From: Chromobotia macracanthus
Lineage: Eukaryota > Chordata > Actinopteri > Cypriniformes > Botiidae
Reading direction: 5' to 3'
Assembly: GCA_036877525.1 (NCBI GenBank)
Contig: JAZGTH010000005.1
Location: 7,210,001-7,274,000 of the forward strand
Length of the DNA stretch: 64,000 bases
Shown here: positions 49,653 to 59,548 of the stretch, piece by piece
How the letters are laid out: each line of letters begins with the position of its first letter
Position numbering within the stretch: the stretch's first letter is position 1
Notes under the pieces: model-generated
What the model saw: only the letters and a program-made list of their open reading frames with translations
Database searches by the model: none
Told to the model about the DNA's origin: nothing
Program-made: the position numbers and the translations under genes

Positions 49653-50625
49653 GGTTGCACCAGCTCCCCTTCCACCACCACAAACCAAACCAAACCTGTC
49701 ACTCCAAACCCAGAGGAGAGATTCAGGCATGCAGACCCAACCACTATACCACAGTGTCTGTCCAATGGAGATTAACTATAGGAGTCCAGCCAAGCCAATC
49801 TCAGCTGCAAGTTGACCACCCCAACTGTTTTACTTTGTCTTAGTACTGTCTCAGCATATATTACATGTAGAGAGTGTGGTAGTGTCCCTTTAGCTTAAAA
49901 TTCCCGTGGTGATTTAGGAAAGGGAACAGAATGTTGTGGAATGGTTGTTAGGGTTAAACAGTTCACTAATACACTTCCTTCAGAGCCACAACTTGGCTTG
50001 ATGTGTCTGTAATCAAGTAGAAAATTAGAGAAAAGCTGATTTTTCTTTTCATGTCAGTCTCACTTCTGATGTCTTTCAATGAGCAAGATTGAATTTTTTG
50101 AAGGCAGGAAAGCTTTTGTTTTAGATGTGGGGGGTATCTCAGATTTTAGAATGTGTTGATGTGAAATGGGAAGAGGGAGGGAGGGGGAGGATGAGAAATG
50201 TGAACTTGTGTTTTGTAAGCCATTTTTAATCTACCATTTTTAGGAAAAACGACAGGTCTGTGCTAGTACTACAGCTTTTAAGAATCATTTGACCGAGGAA
50301 ACATTTAAAAAAAAATAAGCTAGTTTGAAATTCAATCCAGATAAAGAGTAGCAATAGCAGTGGAGTGAATTTGCCAATTTGTTCCGTCAGATAGTTTACT
50401 ATGTACAAAAACAGAGCAAATGCTACAACCATGTAGCTCAAAGTCAGCGCTAAATCAAGATCGAAGCCCAGATATGTTTTGTAAATAAGTTTAATCAATT
50501 TGAAGTGAATAAGATTGAGAAATGCATCTCTTACTGATCAGAATAGCAAAAACTACCTTGTGCACTCTTACAACCAAATGTGTAGTAAGGCTCTCAAATA
50601 AAGAATGGTGCTACATGTCTAAAAA
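49653..50625 (+). other. ppp1r14b: ppp1r14b 3'UTR with AATAAA signal
   Basis: AATAAA at 50597-50602, followed by a GT/T-rich stretch (TTGTTGTTTTTTTT), is a good polyadenylation context. This gives a 3'UTR of about 970 nt ending some 220 bases from the fkbp2 stop on the other strand. A G-rich run cluster at 50168-50187 lies inside. Confidence 0.6.
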
Positions 50626-50846
50626 ATTGTTGTTTTTTTTCTTTGAAACACCAAAAAAAAAATTATTGGAATGAACAGTATGATTAAGATGATTTTGCCC
50701 CGGCACCTGTCAAAATAAATGAACATTTTAACATTGAAATTGCTATGCCGGTATATTGGACAGTACAGCACTGTAGAGTGCAGCTGCAGTGGTCGATCTC
50801 TGCAAACACACTGACTTTCAGTGCTCACAGGCCCACAGGTCTGTCA

Positions 50847-50908
50847 CTATAAGTCAGATCTTCTCTCAATGCTCAACAGCTCTACTTCAAAGATGAGTGT
50901 GGCGCCCC
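50847..50908 (-). CDS. fkbp2: fkbp2 last coding exon, residues 119-138
   Basis: The acceptor TCCCACCAG precedes 50908. It encodes GGATLIFEVELLSIERRSDL and TAG at 50849-50847. The exon/intron junction overlaps a CTCF-like motif. Confidence 0.9.
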
Positions 50909-51867
50909 CTGGTGGGAAAAAAGCATACCATCAATGTGCAAAACATTACAAGCAGGAATAAGTTTAGTAACATACTGCATGTTAAACCTAAATGGATGAT
51001 TATGCAACATATCCTACCTGGAATTTTAGGTGGTGCTCCCCTGTCACCATAACCTGTGGTTTAAAAAAAAAAATGTTAAAGACAGGGTCTAAAAATAAAA
51101 AGTTTGAAAGATTTTGACACTATTGGGAATCATTAGAATACAGATGACACTGTGTGCTTTTTTCATATACTTACCAAGCTCAGAGGGAATAACCAACTTC
51201 CTCTTTTCACCCTCACACATTCTATGAAAAAGAACATCACATGCTAAATGTTTTACATTTTTAAGCTTTTGGAACTTGGGAACACGGGGGAGATAAGGAA
51301 TGAGATGGAAACAACACGAGCTGATCATGAACCATAACATATTGGAGTCCATTCTCTAACCACTAGGCCACAGCTCCAACATTGCTTGCATATATACAGC
51401 TCCTGAATTTAATCTGTTTAATCTAGCGTCCTTATACTAGGTTCTGTCTCTTCAAATCCTAAATCCTGACTGAAGTTTAAGAAATCTCGGCTCATCTAGG
51501 AATTTAATGATACTCACCCTAATAAACCCTGATCCCACCCCTTGATAACCTGCCCAGTGCCAAGCGTGAAAGTGAAGGGTTGGTTTCTCGGGATGCTGCT
51601 GTCAAATTCTGTCCCATCCTCCAGTTTTCCCTGCAGGTCGAAACAGAGAGTTAATTACAAGGCAACGACATATTTGGACATTGGCTACTATTTGATCCCA
51701 ACACTTACAGTGTAGTGCATGTTCAACACGTCTCCCTTTCGGGACTTAATAGGGCAGTTGTCCACTCTTTTCTTAATGCCTATCTGTAGTTTTTTCTTTT
51801 CCGCCCCATGTACGACTGCCATGAAGATGGACAACAATGTGACCGCTAATACCAAACATGGCCTCAT
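50847..51867 (-). CDS. fkbp2: ER-lumenal FK506-binding protein 2 (FKBP13), 5 coding exons
   Basis: A peptidyl-prolyl cis-trans isomerase of the ER lumen. Exons on - are 51867-51709, 51630-51518, 51221-51175, 51053-51018 and 50908-50847: 417 nt, 138 residues, phases consistent (human is about 142). Seen: signal peptide about 1-21 (LVLAVTLLSIFMAVVHG), KSRKGDVLNMHYTGKLEDG, and FKBP active-site positions Y52, D63, V81-I82, W85 (KGWDQGLLG), Y108 and F125. MCEGEKRKLVIPSELGYG is near-identical to the mammalian protein. The C-terminus RSDL resembles the RTEL retention-type end of human FKBP2. No other FKBP fits the signal peptide plus single domain as well. The gene faces ppp1r14b tail to tail. Confidence 0.93.
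50894..50914 (-). promoter_or_regulatory. CTCF-like motif across the last fkbp2 splice acceptor
   Basis: On - the sequence reads CCCACCAGGGGGCGCCACA. It agrees with the vertebrate CTCF core CCACCAGGGGGCGC at essentially every strong position. The first half is the intron acceptor and the second half codes Gly-Gly-Ala. Binding is inferred from the motif only. Confidence 0.5.
51018..51053 (-). CDS. fkbp2: fkbp2 coding exon 4 (micro-exon), residues 107-119
   Basis: 36 nt between acceptor ACCACAG and donor CAG|GTAGGA. It encodes YGDRGAPPKIP, the conserved FKBP 80s-loop equivalent. Confidence 0.9.
51175..51221 (-). CDS. fkbp2: fkbp2 coding exon 3, residues 91-107
   Basis: 47 nt. The acceptor TTTTCATAG precedes 51221. 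It encodes MCEGEKRKLVIPSEL and donor TTG|GTAAGT, phase 1. Confidence 0.92.
51518..51630 (-). CDS. fkbp2: fkbp2 coding exon 2, residues 54-91
   Basis: The acceptor CGACCTGCAG precedes 51630. It encodes GKLEDGTEFDSS, IPRNQPF, then TLGTGQVIKGWDQGLL, the FKBP pocket. The donor is AGG|GTGAGT, phase 2. Confidence 0.92.
51709..51867 (-). CDS. fkbp2: fkbp2 first coding exon, residues 1-53
   Basis: The ATG (51867-51865) lies 2 nt after an acceptor-like CTCCCACAG, so an untranslated first exon is likely upstream. It encodes the signal peptide and KKLQIGIKKRVDNCPIKS, ending at HYT with donor ACT|GTAAGT, phase 0. Confidence 0.9.
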
Positions 51868-51980
51868 GTCTGTGGGAGGAAAACGGTATAGCTCAATACA
51901 CAGAAATCAATCCCTGGCCAGCCCTGACAATAAAAAAAGAAAGGTGCAACGAAATACTGTAAAATGGGTACGAGTCAGTC

Positions 51981-51992
51981 TGCGCATGCGTG
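51981..51992. promoter_or_regulatory. NRF1-like site TGCGCATGCGTG
   Basis: The motif matches the near-palindromic NRF1 consensus and lies about 115 bases upstream of the fkbp2 ATG. It is typical of housekeeping promoters, so fkbp2 may also start here without the upstream exon. Confidence 0.4.
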
Positions 51993-52504
51993 AAGTGAAT
52001 ACCCAAAAGTACACGTTATCGTTTAATTTTAATATCATTTAGCAGTCTTAATAGCAACGGGACTCTAAATCAAACAATGGATCACTAAATCAGATAATAA
52101 TATGACATTTATTTAAATACATTTTAAACCAAATACACAAATTATAGCTCTTAAAACGTGTTAGATTTATCTGAGAGGAAGTTAATTGGGTGACGGCGAC
52201 AACACCGTTGTTGTACTTAACTACTTCGTTGAGAAATTTGCTTACTGAATCCACTATGTTCAGCCGTTTATAAAGTGAAACAAACAGGATGTTTCTCAAC
52301 TGCAGTTACGTTAAAGCCTAATCGATAAATGTGGTCTGCTATGCTTCTCATGGTCATAATCTGCTATGCTACATGCTCTTTGATATTTTCAACTAAATCT
52401 ACATTACCAACAACGTCTAGCGGAGAGCAAAATAAATAAAAACTATTAAAAAAAAACCCGACTCTAACATAAATGATAACATATCAGAAAAATGTATTAA
52501 ATAC

Positions 52505-52573
52505 CTGCAATAAGAATACAATATTCTACCCTCCTGAATCTCAGAATGAGTCCGTCATTAGGAAGTGACGTCA
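52505..52573 (-). promoter_or_regulatory. fkbp2: Candidate fkbp2 promoter and untranslated exon 1
   Basis: A perfect palindromic CRE, TGACGTCA, lies at 52566-52573, next to an ETS-like GGAAGT. Downstream on -, a possible exon ends with TTGCAG|GTATTT at 52505, which could splice to the acceptor at 51870-51871 just before the ATG. Exon and start site are inferred. Confidence 0.4.
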
Positions 52574-54732
52574 ACAGTGCTGCATGGCTTCCTACTGGCT
52601 TTCCAAATTGTAATAAATGATTTTAAATAGAGGTGAGGGTAGAGTTGTTAGAAAACAACAGTCATTTAATGAACAATATATTGTGTAAAAAAGAGTGTCA
52701 TTTAATACAGACGTGCCAATACTGTAGGAAAGTTTGGTTGAAATACTGGGTCGTAAATAGGGGACTTTTATTTTGCTTTTTTTCAAACTGCACAGATTGT
52801 ACACATGGGGACGCTGTTTCCTCGTGAATTTCGTTTAATTTGTTGGTGCAGTGCCTGAACCAAAATAAATCAAAAGCATATTTTTAGAATGTCATTTTGT
52901 CGGAAAAATACGTGGACATTTTACTGAATGTGAAAATACATACAATGGTACAGACTCCACACATATTGTACCTTTTCATAATACACACCGTTTTATATAA
53001 TACAGCTAATGAGGTCTTATTAAAACTACAGGTGGCAAAAAGCTTTTCATGCACCATGGAACATATTCAACCTCAACAAAAGACCGCCATAATCACCATA
53101 TTCTTCCCTGTCTAAAGATTTTTCATTTAATTCCCATGAGTCACGTACTGTGTGACTGTACTGTATGTGACTGCAATAAAAAAGGTTGTCATTGCTGTGG
53201 GTGACCAAAGGTGAGCAGACAGCCTTCTTGGTTCTGTCATTTGACTCTCCTATGACTTGTTTCCGTGTGGCTATGACTGAATGCAAATGAGTCAGCTGCT
53301 CTTTCCAAAATGATCTCTTTTCACCACAAGCGTCTCCTGGTGCCCCAATAAATCACAACAGACTCAGGCTATGGGCGGATATGCGTTATGTGTGACCTTA
53401 AATGAATAAATTATTACAGTCTTGAGCAGATGTGCGGTAATCACGCAGTGCCTACCAAGTGTTGCCATCACAGATTGTTGGTTAAAATTTATTGAAGACG
53501 ATACGTTTCCTTGAAAACGTGTTCATCTCTCATTTAGGAATTAAACAGTTTTTACATAGAAAATGTTCTACATATGGAAAGGTCAATGTATACTGGGAGC
53601 CAGGGCATTTGACTTTAGAGGCAATTAAAAGTGTTGGCTCTAAAGGCTAACAGTATATTTTCGCAAATAAAAAAATGTAAGCACTAATATCTGGCTTCAC
53701 CAGTCTGAGATTACTAAAGATTTAAAAGAGAAGTGTTAACTCGCAAAACCAATGTCAGACACTGCAATATGCTCTGGCCCCTTCCCTGCTAAACTAGGTC
53801 TACATAGATCATCACTAACCAGCTGGTTGTGCAGTGTTCTCTGCTGTTTCTAGCTCTGATGTAGTTAGAAAGTGACCCATACATCTCTAAAACCAAGCAA
53901 CAGACCGGCTAAGACAAACCACTAGAAATGTTCAGATATAAGCAGAGTGATAGACAGCAGATGTATCTGCAGAATATTAGAAGACCATCTCATTAACATT
54001 TCTGTTTAACTCAATGAAGGTACATTCAACTCCAAAAGTCCTTTAATCCTTGCTTTTTAGGCAGTCAGTTTTACAAACTGGCTCATGCTAACCAACCAAA
54101 CCTTGAACCCCTGGACTCAGTTATGTCATGCAGTGCTTCATGGGAGTGGGCGGCCACAACAGAGCTCTTTTGGCACAAATTTCATTGCCATGGTAACATT
54201 AACATCTGTGATTGGTTGTCTTTTGGATTCCAATATTCAGCTTTATATTAAAAAATCATTAACAACATAAAAATTAAAAATGACAATGAAAAAGGACACT
54301 GAGTTCTACAGCCTAATGTTCTCTGAGCTCATGGTAGTTTTTTATTCTGATGGTTTGTTGTGAAAGTCATTGCTCCAAAGTAAGCAATTTCTCTATTGAG
54401 AAAATGAATGGGATTTTTTTACCCCTGGAATCCCATTGTTGCGTTCCCTATTACATTTCTGTGTGTCCTTACTTCTTGTACTCTTATTGTGTGTCCATTT
54501 AAGAGCTGTATGGACTTCAGTACTTAAGACACTCAAAAACATCTTCACAATGATGTTTTGCTCTAACACATATTATTATTCTTGCAAACACGTAAAATGT
54601 AAAAGCACAGATGGGCAATAGGCGACCCTTTTAAATCCTTTTGCAAATGACTAATCAATTACTAGAGTCATAAGTGATGTACATTTTAATAAAGCAACAT
54701 ACAAAATTCTGTCTGGCAGCTGAATGCCTCTC

Positions 54733-54738
54733 CCTCTC

Positions 54739-54782
<44 letters not shown>

Positions 54783-54800
54783 ACTCACTCACTCACTCAC
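54733..54800. repeat. (TC)n-(ACTC)n compound microsatellite
   Basis: About 45 bases of TC repeat change into five to six ACTC units. Simple sequence; the short open frame across it is an artefact. Confidence 0.95.
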
Positions 54801-56050
54801 TCTCTTTATGTGGAGAAATACACGAGACAATCCAGACGAACAAGGGCCCTTTTGGTGGCGGGTATCTTAGTTGTCTATAGATTTAAATTCTAAACTAATC
54901 ACAACTTGTAAAACATTCAGCAGATGTAATTAAGTACATAAAAACAATGTTAATATAATACACAGTCAAAAAGAGGAGAGGAGGTAATTGTATTTGACTT
55001 TGTTATGAAAGAATAGATTAAGAATAAAGTAATAGGCTTATAGGCTTCAGTAAGAAGGTAAATAAAAGCAATATACTATGTGAGAAGGTCATTTGTGGTT
55101 GTAACCGGGATGAGTAGTTGATAACCCTGTTTCCTGTTTTCTTGTCTTGGAGCTGTACAGGTCATTGATTGGACACAGGTTGGACACAGGTAATGTGGCT
55201 TCTGCAAAATGGTTTATATTCTTCTTGCACTGAGACAATACAGCCCAAAGCAGACAGTGACTAATCAGGTAAGAATGTACCTAATGATAACAGTGTAAAA
55301 TCACATTGGCGGAGAGAGACTGAATTTACTCGGCTGGTGCAGGAAGCACGTTGGCTTCTGTGCCCTTACTGATAATAAATCTGCTGATTAAGTCCTCTTC
55401 AAGATCTCTGGAAATAACACGACCCAGGAAGACATTTATCTGCTTCAGTAGCTGATGTATGGTGAGGCATAGCTATATTATTCACTAAAGTATCACGCAG
55501 CAGTGTGACTGCAAACCAAATGCTTTACAGGAACACGTGACAATTGTCCTGAAATAATAGTACTGTATAAAACTGAACCCACAGAGCCATCAAACACATC
55601 TTTTTACAGAATGCCTGTCGATAACTCCCACGTGTCTCCTGTACGTCCTGCGTGTGGCGACATTAACGCACAAGGTGTGACCTTTTCCCAATCAGAGTTG
55701 TATTATACTCTCATCACACCATGAGAGCTCCTCTTTCGAAAAGCAGTGTAAACAAGGCTCACAAATTGGACTGTACACTCGCTAGGAAAATTAGGCAAAT
55801 GGCTTCATATTCAAACCACACAAATGAAGCCAATTAGGTATTTGCACTCCATTCAGTAGAGACAGCTTCTCTCTGCCCCCTGCTGTAATTCTATAGGGTA
55901 GCAATATGCCCATAGATTCATCTAATGAGAAGTTTCTGACACTGGGATGCCCTTACAGTACTGGTGCCTGGTCCTGGTTTTTTAAAAAATGATATGATTG
56001 ACCTAAACGAGGAAAGTAAAAATAAGATGTCCTTCTATTTGACAAGGAAT

Positions 56051-56113
56051 CATTTTTTCTTGCTGCTAAAAGGGGAGAGTATATATATGTATACTCTCCC
56101 CTTTTAGCAGCAA
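56051..56113. repeat. Near-perfect inverted repeat, about 31-bp arms, short loop
   Basis: The left arm (from 56051) holds TTGCTGCTAAAAGGGGAGAG and the right arm the exact complement CTCTCCCCTTTTAGCAGCAA. The arms extend to CATTTTTT / AAAAAAATG with one base of length difference, around a loop of about 8 nt (TATATATG type). ACTCTCCC recurs just to the right. A young palindrome or a decayed small element. Confidence 0.85.
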
Positions 56114-56131
56114 GAAAAAAATGACACTCTC

Positions 56132-56133
<2 letters not shown>

Positions 56134-56201
<68 letters not shown>
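56134..56201. repeat. (AT)n microsatellite, left of SINE
   Basis: 68 bases of pure AT repeat ending directly at the 5' edge of the SINE. Confidence 0.95.
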
Positions 56202-56202
<1 letters not shown>

Positions 56203-56348
56203 CATTTGGTTTATAGAGCGGTAGAGCATTGCGTTAGCAGCGCAATAGGTTGTGGGTTCGATACCCAGGAAGTACATGCACTAAGAAAATGTATATCTTC
56301 AATGCACTGTAAGTCACTTTGGATAAAAGCGTCTGCCAAATGCGTAAA
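56202..56348 (+). mobile_element. tRNA-Ala(AGC)-derived SINE
   Basis: The head keeps an anticodon arm, ATTGCG-TTAGCAG-CGCAAT, with AGC in the loop, and a perfect B box GGTTCGATACC at 56255-56265. An A-box-like GAGCGGTAGAGC precedes it. The tail holds CACTGTAAGTCACTTTGGAT, then AAAAGCGTCTGCCAAATGCG, the tail shared by cyprinid-type SINEs and their partner LINEs. No acceptor stem forms, so this is not a working tRNA. Confidence 0.8.
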
Positions 56349-56388
<40 letters not shown>

Positions 56389-56390
56389 TT
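56346..56390. repeat. (AT)n microsatellite, right of SINE
   Basis: AT repeat with a few AAT/TTA interruptions, fused to the SINE tail (AAATATATATTATA). SINE tails often seed microsatellites. Confidence 0.9.
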
Positions 56391-59300
56391 GCAACAATGA
56401 ATAATGCATCATGTCCTATACAGGATGAATGATTATCAATGCATAAATAAATCAAATACACTCTGACAGTGTTTGTGTCAGACAATTTCTGACACAGCGT
56501 TCCACACATCATTTTTTCAAGCTATATCTCTGTATGTGGGCAGAAAGAACAAATTATTACACTCATAGTAACATTTACATTCTTCGTATTGCCTACACTC
56601 GAATACAGTCTTTCACAAAAGACAAATCACAAGGGGTAGCCATTTTGTAATGCCTGCTTAAATTACACTCAAAACAGCTATAAATACATGTGCTAACTTA
56701 TGCAGGGTGTGCTTAGAAAGCAGGATAATCAGTTAATGCTAAGCTAGCAGACTAAGTGTTACGCTAAGCGATTAGCTTGCTAACCAAAAACTAAATGAAA
56801 ACACAAAGAATGCAAGAATATAAGTGTTTATAACCATCTGTGACATCACATGATGAGATTATGTTAATTAACGTGTTCATGATTAAAACTACATGCATCT
56901 TAATGTGATTCCAAAGGAATCGCTCTGGGGTCCAAGAGTCCAATATTGCATGAAAAATCTTAAACTCTCATTGAAAATGAATAACTTAGTCATTTTGTCG
57001 CTGTCAGTGTGAATGAGGCTAGAGCTGATTCCTTGTCTCAAACAGCTTGTTCAACTCTCAGCTGTATAAGAGCTGCCTACCAGCATGGGGACGGATGAGT
57101 GGACACTGTTGCCAGCGGCCCCCAAGGATGAGAGGAAGCAAACTGAATCTCACTCCAACACACACGCACTCTTCCATAATCACTTCCCCTCAGCCCTGAC
57201 ATGCACACACCAGTGACTCAGATAAGGAGCATGAAGGACAGACAGACGGTAGCTGCGAGCCACAGTCAGATCTTCAAGCTGAGGATTCTTGCCAGGTGAG
57301 CTTGTGCTAGATTTGAAGAACTCTTAGAAAAGCAAGCACATCATGAAAAGAACAAAACAATGGTCCTGACATTCGCAAAGAGCTTTTAGATGATGGTGTT
57401 TCCCTCAGGACTGATACACAGTAGGACTGCTCTTGTATTAATTGTTATTTATTTAGATGTATTTGGATGTTTGCTTCCTCAGTAAGTTATAGCACTAAAG
57501 GAATGAGTGTTTCGTTTTAAAACTAGCTTTAGAAAGTTATTTGCTAGCATTCTCATTCATTTTAACTGCCAGTACAGCCCCAAGGTCTATACTAGCGGCT
57601 ATTGTGAACTGTGATGTCAAATGCAAGAAAAAAGAGATACAAAAATCACTATCTGCTTTTAAGAGTCCTCTCAAAAAAGAACCGTGGACTGGTTAAACAT
57701 ACCTCAATATGCAATCAAAACACATGGCGGTTTTTGTAATCCATCAGTGCACAAAGAAGCTTTTTGGGTACAGATGGTGTATTAATTCAATCTGCTAGCA
57801 GGGGCTAATGGGCAAATGCTAACCAGCCAAACTCTGACCCCTTAGGGTTGCATCATGGGGGTCGTTGTGTTACATGAGCGGCTGAAAACTGCTCATTTTG
57901 TCTCGGTAACTCCCATATTTTAGGTTTTCAGTTTCTGAATAATTAATCATAGCTGACAATGATTATCGGATTTTTGCAATGACATCGTTAACCAAAACCT
58001 ATTGCTATCGCACAATGCTGCATCCACACCACTAGATGTCAGTATAAGTTCAAGACGACTGCCATATTAGCCAGCGCAACAGATAAAAAGAATTGCACCA
58101 TTAAGCAATAAAAGGGAGCAAAGGCCAGAATTACAAGGGACTCATGAATATTTAAGCCAGTGACAGTGAGGTATAACAGAGTGGCAGGGCAAGACTGTGA
58201 ATATTCATACCTAATTCATCATCACTGTACCTACAGCCATGTGTGGACAAGCGTTCCTTACTTTCCTTGAATACGTGATAACCCTCTTAAAGAGAGTTCT
58301 AAGGGCCGGAAAAAACATGGAATAATGTGACGGCCTTCAGGGTTATCGTGATAAAAGACAGGAGAAGAAAGAGAGAAGCAAGCAAGATTGGAGGAACAGT
58401 GGAGTGCGAGAGAGTGTGAAGAACGAGATGGTAAAAAAGAGATGAAAGCAGGAAAGCGATGAAAATAGGATTGTGGAATCGACAGGAACGGGCAAGGAAC
58501 ATTGATTCGAACATCTGCTGATAAGACTGCCAGAGTGACTAACTGGCAGATGACAGAAGCTCAACTCTCTGATCTTGAATAGAAAGTTAATCTAATAAGG
58601 ATGATAATAGGCTCCGTTTAAACAAGGACATATGCTGCATTTAGATATTACACCTACGGATGGGTCACTTTTGTACGTCTTAATTATAAAACACAGTTCT
58701 AATATTAGCAGGTTTAATTTCACATTTCTGAGTCATTCTTCTTCCAGTTAAACACCCCCACTGTCACCACGTTTATGAGATAAACATCAATTGTGACACT
58801 GACCAACACAAAAGTCCCTGCAGAGCTTCACCCACAGATACTCAGCCACAGCTATCAATCCATCAGCTGTGCGAATAAACTCACCCCACACTTCCTGCCA
58901 GAACACAATGAGCATATGGATGCACAGGGGAGCTTCATCCATCACTCCTACAATATTCCACAATCATATACTCTGTTTTGCCACCAGCATACACCAATAT
59001 GGACCCATTACTCAGCTGTATTGTTGGCAGGCTGACTATTACTAATCATAGGGCCATAATAATAAACTAATGCGTTTAATTACTGTGTGATGGATATTCT
59101 ATTAGTAAACAACAGTTCATTTCACTTCTCTAATCTGAATGGACAAGTGGCGTTCCAAGAGTGTTGATATTTAGCATAACATCACTGGGAAGCTTCGGGC
59201 CTCACACGTGCTTTTTTTGCAGTAGCTAGGAGGTTTGCAAGCAGACAATCAATAAACTCGTGTTCATTCGAGGCATGTGATGTCATGCGCATGTGAAGGC

Positions 59301-59548
59301 ACGATCACAGGTATTGATTGGCTCCATTTGGATGGAGCCCACTCTGCTCTCAGAGCTAATGTTGACTCATTTTTTATATTGTCTATTTTTAAATGGTACT
59401 TTAAGTATTCCCACCTACAGCTGAACAGTTCTCATTGAATTCTTCTCATTGAAATCTGCTTGTGTTTAATTATTGATTTATATGCATAAAAAGCTCTAAT
59501 GCTAAACATCACAAATGACAGGGACACGAGTCGGTCTGTTATTCTCCT

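Larger units (their letters stand above)
52576..59548. other. Intergenic region fkbp2 - pcx
   Basis: No recognisable coding exon. Contents are a (TC)n(ACTC)n microsatellite at 54733, the hairpin / AT / SINE / AT composite at 56051-56390 and a weak exon-like candidate near 57061-57298. Open frames are short and unlike known proteins. Confidence 0.6.

Noticed and set aside
51719..52042. A 107-codon frame on + over the fkbp2 first coding exon
   Set aside because: It is antisense to the Fkbp2 signal peptide exon, with no protein-like features.
56202..56275. A functional tRNA-Ala(AGC) gene
   Set aside because: The anticodon arm and B box are good, but no 7-bp acceptor stem pairs and the SINE tail follows directly.
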